From contig CAMAPF010000034.1 in NCBI GenBank assembly GCA_945859915.1, forward strand, positions 3,750,501 to 3,814,500: a stretch of DNA of 64,000 bases, written 5' to 3'. The DNA comes from Cuscuta epithymum. Lineage: Eukaryota; Streptophyta; Magnoliopsida; Solanales; Convolvulaceae. The notes below the pieces were generated by a model, which worked only from the letters and a program-made list of their open reading frames with translations, searched no databases and was not told where the DNA came from. Each line of letters starts with the position of its first letter. The stretch's first letter is position 1. Position numbers and translations under genes: made by a program. This document shows, one piece after another, positions 54,701-64,000 of the stretch.

Positions 54701-57700
54701 TGATGAATATGTCGTAAGTCACGTATATTGCATCAAGTGTTCTCCACTATTTATACAAAGTCATACGGCTGTTACAGCTGTATATTAGTAAAATAATGCA
54801 AACATGGAAAGTAAATATGGTGTGTGATATTGTGCAATCACATGTGATACATAATCGGCAACTTGCCATGCAAAGACCAAACGTGATATACGCATATCAC
54901 GTATTATTGGAGTTGTCAAAATCGTGAAGATGGGAGAGGGGAGACAAGGCATAAAGATATTATTAAAAAGACTAGGTTGCCTAGAAATTGAACCGTGAAG
55001 TTTGATGTTTTGAACTCACGACCTCTAGCTGATTTTCTCCTTATTAATATTCCGCTGTCAATATTGTTTCTCTTCAACTTAGTGTTAAAATATTTATAAC
55101 TGAGCAGAAAGTGAAGTTCCCTAGAATGCAATTTAGTTTCATTCAATGTTTTTTTCTAAGCCTGATCCCAGTGTATTAAAAAACTTGATTTTCTAATAAA
55201 TGTGCAAAGTCAAAGCAGGGGGGAAATGTACAAGGGAGTTGTGAATATAGAACCTCTATTGAGTTCAATGCATCAATTAGAGTATATAGTCTTTCCTAAG
55301 GTGTATCTACAACCTCTATTTCAAACACTTCCGATCACGATGTATCTGCAACAAAGTTTTGATGCATTGAACTTCTGGACAATGAATTACTAGGGTTTGA
55401 ACTTTCAACAAGAGTATGTAGTCGATCCCATCTAAACTTTGTTAATAAACTTGGACAATGAATTACTCTACAGATACCATGTCACTGACCCCAACATAGC
55501 TAGGAAAGGTGGTGATTATATTACATGATAAGAGAAACACTCTTTTATGTACACAATGAACCTAAAGCAAATAAAATGGCTTCATTAATTTCTGAGTCAT
55601 GAACTTCAGAACCACGTGAACTTAGCTACTACCCACCAGTATCAATGATTATTGGTTAAAGATAGTAATTAGTAATTACCTTGTGATTGTACGAATCTGC
55701 TATATAAACTTGACCATCTCGACCACATAAAACGCCTAATGGGTGCTGAAGAAGTGCACCAGAACCTATTCCATCAAGGTCTCCAAACTGCAAGTTAAAC
55801 TAATACATTAAGAGGATTTGTCATATGACAATCTTAGAAAAGAAAAACTGATGTAGACAATCTGGTTCTCATGTCTCATTGTAGAAATACCCGGAACAAA
55901 TTATCTGAGAAATTTGGGTCACCACCAGCAAGCAATTTTGAACCTCCTGTCCTAAGATCAACGGCTCGAATGGAGCTACTCTCACTATCAGCAATATATG
56001 CCTCCTTTCGGTCTATAAAATACCATAGCATGACAGCCAAATATGACTAAAGCATAATAGAAATTTTGAATGAGAGAATCATCATTGGTTGTTCCAGAAT
56101 ATTACCAGGTGATAGTGAAACCCCAGAAGGTTGTGCGTATGATGTGTTCCTGGAGCTGAGCCATTGAATTGAAAGTGCAGAGGATATTAGCTTTTAAGTA
56201 GATTGTGTCACGAAGTAAAGTAAATGTTCAGCAGATAGTTTGACACAATGAACATTTTGAGTCAGCATAGGATGACATCAATCACTTAAAGTTTAAACTG
56301 TTATTCACTTTTTTATGACATAAAAAATGCTTTTTTACCAAACACTACCAACTTTTACTTTTTCTCAAACAGTACCAACTTCTACTATTAAGCACTTTCT
56401 TTAAAATCACGTTAAAAATCACTTTTTTGAAGTAGAAGCAACTCCAAACACTCCCTAAATGTTCATGATTAGTGATTCTTTAAATTACTTCCATCCATCT
56501 GCTAATGTATGGTTCCCGATATTCTGATATTCATGAATCATAATGAGCTAAATGATGGGAATTATGCTCAACGTTGGCTACAATATGCAAGATGGTCTGA
56601 TCCGGTTTATGATAAGGCAAAAGATAGGAAGTCCAGTGTCCCAAGAAAAAAGATTCCAGTGCCCCAAGAAATAAAGATGGGCAAGCCCCATTATTGGTCA
56701 AGAGGCCCAGAGCAACAGTGTGGGCTGTGGCCCATCCAGAGCATGGGGCAGTAAAGGAGCAAAATATATCCAATTTGGAGGTATGTATAGTGGTCCTATT
56801 ATGTATGTACTATCTTGTAGTAGAGTCCTTCTAGATATATTATTTGAGAGGAGTCTAATCATATTACAATAAGGACTGGGACACAGACTGAGTAATATAA
56901 ATAGGACCAATGCTCTTGGGCAGTTCAAATCTTCTATCGCACACTCCTTATCACGTTTGTGTACCACTCCTAATTGGTTACTGTCTATTAAATAATTAAA
57001 TTAATAACATAAAAGTCTTTGTATTAATTATTCCCTCTGCACCAAAAATTTCTTCCCACTTTCTCTTTTGGGATGTCCCAAAATTTTCCACTCATTTCCT
57101 TGAGTAATAGTTTATGTGGTTGATAACATGATATTGTTTACCTTCTTTTACATCAACCACACCCGAACGTTTTAACTTTCTTAATAAACATGCCAAATTA
57201 AACTTAGAAGAAAATTTGAGACAGAGTAATATTTACTCAAACAAACAAACAACAACAACATTACTCCAGTGCCGCAAAGGCCTCCTACAGTCCCACCTAC
57301 GGTGGGGTAAGGGTGGTCGGATGTATGCAGCCTTACTCTTGTACTAAAGCACAAAGAGACTGTTTCCGGATGATCATGATGAAAACTGCGTCGAAAAATG
57401 TATGGACTGACTGCTGCTTCAACAAAGAAGCGCGGACAGTTTAGTGAGCCATTTTGCTTTATTCCATCATATTCACCCAAAAAATAGTGAGTCTTTGCCT
57501 CTTTGACTCCATTGGAAATGATGGAAATAAAGTAATATTTACTCAATCAGGATAAATTGGCACACTAGTGAGATAGGGAAAGTGGGATAGAATATTCCAA
57601 TTCCTTTTAGGGAGATTCAACATCTTATTTTGAATACTCAATATAGTTCCATAACTCTTTCAAGCTATATTCTTCACTATGAGCTTGTTCTTCATGTATT

Positions 57701-60700
57701 CTTCGTGGTACTATACTGGTTTGTGTTGTTCATTATTCCCTATTATTAGATTGTTCTTCGCGTGTTCTTCATTTGTTAAACAATTGTACTAGTTAATGTT
57801 GGGCTGAGATATTGAATACCAACACTAATATAATTTAGTAAATGACAATGTGTGCTACAACCCATAGCAACTCATTCATTTTTCAATTGCATATAAGCAT
57901 CAATGACCACTAAACAAAAAGACATTTGATGCATAGAAACTAAACATGAATAAAAAAATTACATTAAAATAAACCTCAAATGATGTATTTAGAGATGAAA
58001 AATGTAATTATGAACAAACAAACAAACAAACAAACAAACACACTACATTGACCCATTTCTTAACATTCACCAACTTAATGTTTTTGTCATATGACGTATT
58101 TGGAGACAAAAAAGTTGTAATTGTGAAAAAGACACGAATATTACCTTGACCCATTTAAATTCCTCTCATAACCATCACCACTGAAAGCTTTTGTTACGCC
58201 TTCTGATGTATAATGCTTCCAGATTTGATGCTGACCGGCCATTGCAATGTATACAATCTCATTCTCAGGATCAAAACAGATATCCCATGGAGAATTGAGA
58301 GCCTGCAATCCCATTGCCATGTTACAATCTCATTCTCATTATCATTTTGTCATATATAAACCATTGCTCGACTGTATATTAAGATCTACTACCACTGTGC
58401 CAAAACGGTAGTGCCAACGCATATCGCTTTTGATCTCTAATTTTATACGTAGTATATAAAATTTTTATCATATTCAAACTCAATTTTTATCAGTGAAACC
58501 TCAAATCTGATAGTGGTACGGGACTACAATTTTGGGATGAAGTATATCACTACTTTAAGTGTACAAATCTTGCCTGAGTAGTTCCTGTTCGTCCCCCTTC
58601 ATAATCAGAACCTTTTGTTCCATTCCCAGCAATGGTCCTTACTGACTCACTTACAAAATCAATGACTCTGCTTTGCATAAAAGTTGCAAGTACTATGAGA
58701 ATAAAATTGATCTATTTAGATGCAGAAAAATAATAACAATAAAATAAATAACAGTCTATGAAGGGAATAAAATTGAAAAGACTAGTGAAATAAATAACAC
58801 ATAATGGAAAAGGAAAATATAAACCAAGAATAAAGTAAATTATTTAAATTTTTAACATATTATAATTGAAAAAACGTGTCAAAATCTGTAACATATGTTG
58901 CAGAAAAATAAGAGCCAGGTACTTAACTGAACAAGTTTAGCTTAGTGGTTTCATCTAAACCACAAGTAGCCTCTGGAAGATAAGGAAAAACATATATTTC
59001 CTCTATCCTTGAAAAACTGACATTACAAGTTGTAACCTAATATCACCTAAAATAGAAATGCCAAATCCAAGTAGGATACATGTCAAGTAAGATTTGGTAC
59101 ATTTTTAATATGACAAGGTGGGAAATATACCCACTTGATTGGTTCATACCACACTAAATATACTCGCCTAACTTTGTCTATTTTTCTCTGTTAGATTGTT
59201 TTACTCAATAGAAGAACATTTTACAAGTAATGGAACAAACATGATCAATGCCCATGAAATTCATACAGTTTTATTCAATTGATAGTTGTAATAACCATCA
59301 GTTTCTATTACCTTTTTTTATTTTTATCAAATGTCATTTACATGATCAGAAATTTGAATTACGTACAAAATTTGATATTTAGATGATGATTAATTGTTCG
59401 AAAGTACAGAAGTTCAATGTGGATTTTGGATTTGACTTTTCAAACTCAACATAACAACAACATCCAAGCCTTAGTCTCAAAAGATTTTGGAGTCAACTCT
59501 TCGATTCATGTTATGTGATGTGATGTGACTTAGTGATACTGTTGGCCGTCACGCGTCTATCACAGCACCCTCATCTCTTATCCTGGCTTGGAACAGACAT
59601 GATACCAAAAGTGATCGCATGGCGGAGTTTTTCAACTCAACACAAGCATCCATATTAAAGGAAGCATACAAGAAAATGGAAGATGGCTTGGGGTAAAAAT
59701 TTCTTAAAATCTAATAAAATGCTCGTAAAATAAACTCTTGTAACCAGATAAAATTCACCAGGCAGCAGTACCTCAAAGCATGGTTCTCTGTATCTGCCAC
59801 ATAAAGAAGGTTTTTCTTTGCATTGTAAGATAGACCCTGCACAGAACAAAGTTAACAAATATTGACATTAAAAAGACAGAGACTCTGGATATCAAATGAT
59901 TGGGGGGTAAGAAAATCAGCTTAAATTGAACTTTGCGATTTATATCAAGTCCAGTCTAAGAATAATGACAACTTCTCCAAAAACAAACATTATGGTGTTT
60001 GAGCACTTATATACAAGCCATATACTAATTCAAACCCAAATTACTTTGCAATATTACATGAGAACCACTTGCCCATTTAAATGTCTATTCAAAGTCGTGA
60101 TTTGTGAAACGCAACCCCAACTTCTCTTATATTTCAGCAGTGAAAAGACATCCCAGTCAAATCACTGAATGCGATCAAAAGTAGATGGAGCAACATCCAA
60201 AACATTTCCAGAAACTATGATGTGGATAATTCAACTGACATTACCTGTGGTCGATTGAAAGTCGCCTCATCAAAATGACCATCATGAAGACCCTCCTCCC
60301 CTGTGCTACCAACTTGAACCAAATAGTTCCCTTCAAGGTCAGTAACTACCTGTGTTACAGAGACAAAAGTAACAGTATACCACCAAGATTAATTAGTCTA
60401 AGACTACGCAGAGAAAAGCGAAATAATACGAAATGAGAAGAACAGATCATTCTTTCTGTAGGTGGCAGACTAGCAATGGTTTTCATACAGTCATCAAAGT
60501 TGTTCATTAGATTAAAGTAATACTAGATATTTTGTTGGTTCAAAACATAGACGCAAGTTGAAGAACAGATATTTCTTTCTGTAGGTGGCAGACTAGCAAT
60601 GGTTTTCGAAGTTGTTCATTAGGTATGTAAGCACATGGCGCCAGCATACGCTTAACGTTTGTCCTAAGTCCAACCACTAGTCTAGGAAAATTCATGCTGC

Positions 60701-63700
60701 TCACAAACATTACCCTAACACGTACCAGGCTGAATAGAAGGTACAGGGAAGCAATACATTTATGTTTACAATATCATAACTAGCTTAGCAAAATTTTGTG
60801 AAGAATAAAATCCCCTGCAGTGTGTTCACATATCACATATCAGTAAACAAACATTTCCAAGAATCAAGAAAAAATTATGTTCCCCAATTGGCATTTTCCT
60901 GAAATACCCGCAAACGGACAATAACAAGTAATGCACAATACTTTTTGCATCTGCCAGCACAGTTCAACGGTTTCACTTTTTGGGAAGAAAGAGCTGAGAG
61001 CCTGATATAGAATAAGCCTAGATACACACGTATAGAAGATAGATAGAGAGAGAGAGTACTATTCTGTTGTGGTTGCTGTCGGAAATGAACAGACGGTTGT
61101 TGAGAACATCAACTGCCAGTTTACCCGGAAATTTCAAGGGGGATGCTAACAAGTAGGGATCATTGTCTCTCTCCAATTTCAAAGGAATGGGACTACTATC
61201 CAATAGCTTTTTTCTACCATAGAAAAGAAGTGCCGCCTCAACTAAGTCATCAAGATCCTTGGTACAAGCCGATAAATAAATAAGTAAATGAATAAATAAC
61301 TCAATGACTTGACTAATATTATTATTACTATGAAGAGCACCAAGCTATTCACAGTAGCAGGCAAGCTATTCACAGTAGCAGGAAAAAGATAACCGTATTT
61401 CTTAAAATCATTAAATGCTGAACTTTATTATAGTTCTACTGCGATCGTATTGTGCTTAGCAGTCTCATTCAAACATCTCTCATTGTCTAGAAGGACACTT
61501 GAAAAAACCAATAAAACACAAAGTTTAACAGAATATGTACTATGGGATGCATGTTTCAGTAAGGAAAAGTAACTATGGGATGGGAACAAAGCCATCAAGA
61601 TAAAACTAAGATCGTGTGCTTGGTAAAAGGACGAGCTGAAGGCAAATACTTTCAAAATCAGTTAGTAACTTAACTAAGTAAATAAAATATATCCAATGTT
61701 AAATGCATAGAAAAACTTGGCTTGGTTCAAGATAGATGAGATCTGGGATTGATAGTGACATGTACAAATAGTACTCTCTTTTACTTCAGGACCATGTTTG
61801 AAATGCTACAGACTCGAGAGAAGTTAAAAACTCTATGGACTAATTTTACAGGAAACAATGAACTATATGTGTAGAACATTTTCTTCCTATTTACCAAACT
61901 ACACTAATTTGCAGCCAGTAATAATATACAAGCTCATGTTTGAACAAGCAAAAGTAAGAGAAATCTACAATCAAATGAATAAACTATATCTTATTGGTTT
62001 TATTTTAGTATATAATTCAATTAAACATTGATCATACAACTTTCATTATCTACATTTGCAGTTGAATTCAGCTTAATTTAATTATGCAATTGATTGAGCC
62101 ATATTATTGGGAAAAGTAGAGCAAAAATAGAAGCCTGTTTGTATACCTTTCTATGACCCTCACCAGCAATTTGTGCAAGAAGCTTTCCATTTGGCCCAAC
62201 AACAGCAAAGGTGGGCCAGGAATTTATACCTAACTCTCTCCATAAATTCATCTCTCCATCATTAACAACCTAGATATGCAAAGGGACCACACGTTTAATA
62301 TGTCATGGGCTAAAAGTTAACACAAAGATATAACAAGAGAAAAGAATTGCAAGGTGACGTAGTTACTGGGTGAGTGACTTCATAGCGCAACACTGCATTG
62401 CGAATAGCTTCTAGGTCTTTCTCATTGTCAAACTTTGCTGAATGCACACCCACGACAACAAACTGAAAGACTAACCATTTATGAATTATCTATTTGGCTC
62501 ATGAATTTACTGTACATACAAATTATCTATTTGAGAACAGAGACTGACTGCACAGTGCACACATTGACACAAATACTAATTTTTGCTCTCACATTTTCCT
62601 TCTTCTGCAACAAGCACAATATTTAATGCCCATGCACGCACTCACACACACATGCATGCATGCACACATAGTGGCAGCCGCCCCTGCTCTTTTTTGGAAA
62701 TTCCTGATATAAATAAATATATTTGTGTCTATGGGCATATGATCACAAAACATTGAGCTCAGATCTAGTATAAAAAAATAAAAAATGCTTGCCACCTCTG
62801 GTCTCTTGCTGTTGTAGGATAGTTTAAACATTATTTCATTTTCATTTTCATTTACCCCAGTGCCGCAAAGGCTCCCACCTACGGTGGGGTAAGGGGGGGT
62901 CGGATGTACGCAGTCTTACCCCTGTACTACAGCACAAAGAGACTGTTTCCGGATGACCCATAGTGAAAATCGCGTCCAAAATTGCATGGACTGACTGCTG
63001 CTTCATAACAAAGAAGCGCAGACAGTTTAGTGAGCCATTTTGCTTTATTCCATCATATTCTCAAGCCAAAAAATAATGAATCTTTGGCTCCATTGCAAAT
63101 GATGGACAAGGATAGTTTAAACATTCTTTTACATTATTTCTAATGTAGATTCTTTTATGTTTCTGCAGATTTAATTTTAAAAAAATGATATTCATGGTTC
63201 TTAGATTTGATTTATCAAAAACCAGCCTTAATAATCACAAACTACATATTAGTAGTTTGTGATGAATTTAATACATAGTAGTGTAGACATAGAGATTCAA
63301 GAACCCATGGTTACAAATTCAGAATGAACGCCATTCCTTTTAATAGTTTAACGAGCACATACTATAGCTAGATAATTTACGCGGTGAAACGATCAAATGA
63401 TATATGCGTGCAGAGATTCAAAGAACTTGATGGTTGGGAAGGAATGCATTATACAATGGTGGATTGACATGTACTTGTCAGGAGCATTGTAAATCAAAAA
63501 GGAAATCATGGAATCAATTGGTTGAAATAAGAACCAAGAAAAAGTAGTCTTACAGGCATATCTTTATACTTTTTCTCCAGAAATTTCAGATCTGGCAGCA
63601 CATGCATACAATTAATACAGCAGTATGTCCAAAAGTCCAGAAGAACGACCTTGCCTCTCAAATCCTGTCAAGTAAAAAGATGAAAATCTAAGTTAAGGCT

Positions 63701-63870
63701 GAAAGTTACACTCAAATCCTTTCTAAACTTTTGTGCTACAACCATCAAATATGACAATATAAAGGAAAATGAAAGATGGGATATTAATTTACCCGGCTGA
63801 GCTGAAGAGGGGCAGTATTTAGCCAATCTAATTTAGCTGGGAACTCTGGCACAGTAGTTGCATTTTTCCT
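51716..63870 (-). CDS. SOQ1: SUPPRESSOR OF QUENCHING 1 (thioredoxin-like, NHL and C-terminal domains); 5' part outside window
   Basis: Exons, 5' to 3': 63793-63870, 63554-63664, 62367-62462, 62147-62269, 61060-61257, 60245-60349, 59772-59836, 58574-58667, 58145-58302, 56106-56155, 55891-56012, 55680-55787, 54028-54120, 53476-53512, 53145-53389, 52891-53040, 51716-51871. All phases join. Exons 1-2 start the thioredoxin-like domain with DFWTYCCINCMHVLPDLKFL; CCINC is its redox motif. Exons 3-5 finish it. Exons 5-15 encode NHL repeats (LFISDSNHNRI, LYVADTENHALR, AYIADSESSSIRA, VYIADSYNHKIKKLD, LFIADTNNNLIRYLD). Exons 16-17 form the C-terminal domain with VYYCKEDEVC. In Arabidopsis SOQ1 is a thylakoid membrane protein whose lumenal domains prevent lipocalin-dependent photoprotective quenching (qH). 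The stromal HAD phosphatase domain and transit peptide must lie beyond 64000. All splice sites are GT-AG except one GC donor. The last exon might instead splice on at CCAAAG|GTATTC. Confidence 0.95.
51872..52890 (-). other. SOQ1 last intron with a two-unit direct repeat
   Basis: 52434-52600 and 52612-52770 repeat AAAACAAGGAAAGA, CTTCCTAAAATA, AATCAATCAAG-AAA and TTCTCCTAC(T/A)TGATTGCTC at a spacing of about 178 bp. Part of an unidentified element. TACGGAGTA at 52098. Confidence 0.6.
54360..54600. mobile_element. MITE fragments in a SOQ1 intron
   Basis: TACTCCCTCCATCCCATTAT at 54360 is a Stowaway left end. It is followed by GTTTGGTTTAAGGGAGTGAA ... CCAAAGGAAAGGAAGGGAAA, a purine-rich inverted-repeat element. 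Boundaries are not defined. Confidence 0.5.
57241..57530 (-). mobile_element. SINE, family S1, copy 2, with perfect TSD
   Basis: 290 bp; 16-bp TSD AGTAATATTTACTCAA at 57225-57240 and 57531-57546. Minus strand has CATCCGGAAACAGTCTCTTT, GCATACATCCGACC, then GCACTGGAGTAATG and a (TTG)n-(TTTG)n tail. Au/TS-like 3' region. Same transcription sense as SOQ1. Confidence 0.9.
58013..58042. repeat. (AAAC)n microsatellite
   Basis: Seven CAAA/AAAC units in a SOQ1 intron. Confidence 0.9.
58570..58576 (-). other. GC-AG intron donor in SOQ1
   Basis: Minus strand TCAG|GCAAG at 58574/58573 is followed by the acceptor TTGCAG at 58303. The joined protein reads GRTGTTQ-ALNSPWDICF without gaps relative to the family. 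No GT donor nearby gives a matching junction. Confidence 0.75.
59450..59525 (-). mobile_element. RTE-type LINE 3' tail in a SOQ1 intron
   Basis: Minus strand AAAATCTTTTGAGACTAAGG, CTTGGATGTTGTTGTTAT matches the RTE 3' end; the 5' part is missing. Confidence 0.75.
62833..63108 (-). mobile_element. SINE, family S1, copy 3, with perfect TSD
   Basis: 276 bp; 17-bp TSD AGGATAGTTTAAACATT at 62816-62832 and 63109-63125. Minus strand matches copy 2, ending GCACTGGGGTAAATG with an (AATGAA)n tail instead of (TTG)n. Lies in the intron after the CCINC exon. Confidence 0.92.
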
Positions 63871-64000
63871 TGCAGATGTCGGTAATTGAAATTTGAGATA
63901 AAAAGAAACTCAAGTTAGTCGAAAATGTGAAGTATCAAACAAGGGACATAAGTGGGGTTTTAGCGTAAAGCGGGTAACTATTTCCTATCATGAACAATAA
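63871..64000 (-). other. SOQ1 intron at the window edge
   Basis: No further SOQ1 coding is seen here. The acceptor is taken as CTGCAAG|GAAAAATG at 63870; the frame is open upstream to about 63895, so an upstream acceptor is possible. Confidence 0.5.

Larger units (their letters stand above)
56160..58144 (-). other. Large SOQ1 intron filled with element insertions
   Basis: Between exons 58145-58302 and 56106-56155. Holds an inverted-repeat fragment (56290-56460, CAAACACTACCAACTTTTAC), a decayed Stowaway (57031-57230), a SINE (57241-57530) and an (AAAC)n microsatellite (58013-58040). No extra exon is needed for the SOQ1 frame. Confidence 0.7.

Noticed and set aside
62435..62831. Short frames in SOQ1 introns, including a Cys/His-rich one near a CA/TG-rich stretch
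   Set aside because: Located in introns between well-defined exons and driven by simple repeats.

Overview
This is nuclear DNA of a flowering plant, almost certainly a eudicot. It is AT-rich, genes are sparse and intron-rich, and most of the window is layered transposable elements (TEs). I cannot fix the family from sequence alone. The 9-mer TACGGAGTA recurs ten times, a pattern I associate with several core-eudicot genomes, but this is not diagnostic.

Host genes. Four loci look like real host genes. (1) and (2) are two single-exon paralogs on the minus strand, at 107-799 and 9451-10179. They have the DnaQ-like 3'-5' exonuclease fold of the plant Werner-exonuclease-like family but have lost most of the catalytic acids. 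The second has a good TATA box with a small MITE just upstream. (3) is an intronless atypical bHLH regulator of the AIF/bHLH147-150 type (40963-41592, minus), with a likely 5'UTR intron. (4) is the 3' two-thirds of SOQ1 (SUPPRESSOR OF QUENCHING 1), minus strand, 51716 to the right edge. I resolve 17 exons covering the thioredoxin-like domain (CCINC), the NHL propeller and the C-terminal domain. The 5' part (transit peptide, HAD phosphatase, membrane segment) lies outside the window. Its introns carry SINE, MITE and RTE-tail insertions.

TE layout. 0.9-5 kb: a dead Ty1/copia element split by a solo LTR, then MITE and RTE debris. 5.7-9.1 kb: five small DNA elements, several with target-site duplications (TSDs). 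11.1-13.8 kb: a non-autonomous Helitron that is mostly a degenerate array of about 70 bp units. 14.5-19.5 kb: LTRs of two families, invaded by hAT, MULE-MITE and L1 sequences. 19.8-20.4 kb: an RTE tail split by a hAT MITE. 21-22.3 kb: short-period repeats. 22.4-26.7 kb: a second Helitron with an RPA-like pseudogene and the C-terminus of a Pif1-like helicase. 26.7-28.9 kb: direct repeats. 28.9-32.7 kb: an LTR, then a degraded Ty3/gypsy gag broken by an RTE insertion and by a solo LTR. 33.4-34.2 kb: a non-LTR insertion with a 17-bp TSD. 34.5-40.2 kb: MITEs and two tRNA-like SINEs. 43-50.7 kb: L1 relics, a GC-rich hAT MITE, a large foldback and a SINE.

How it fits together. The host genes are unrelated to one another and sit as islands between TEs. 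I see no operon-like or defence-type system. The most unusual signal is regulatory. Three LTR families each carry clustered dyad-symmetric motifs in the inferred U3 upstream of a TATAAATA box, and in one family the distance from the last palindrome to the TATA box is kept at 24-25 bp in two diverged copies. Exact nested TSDs also allow a relative insertion history.
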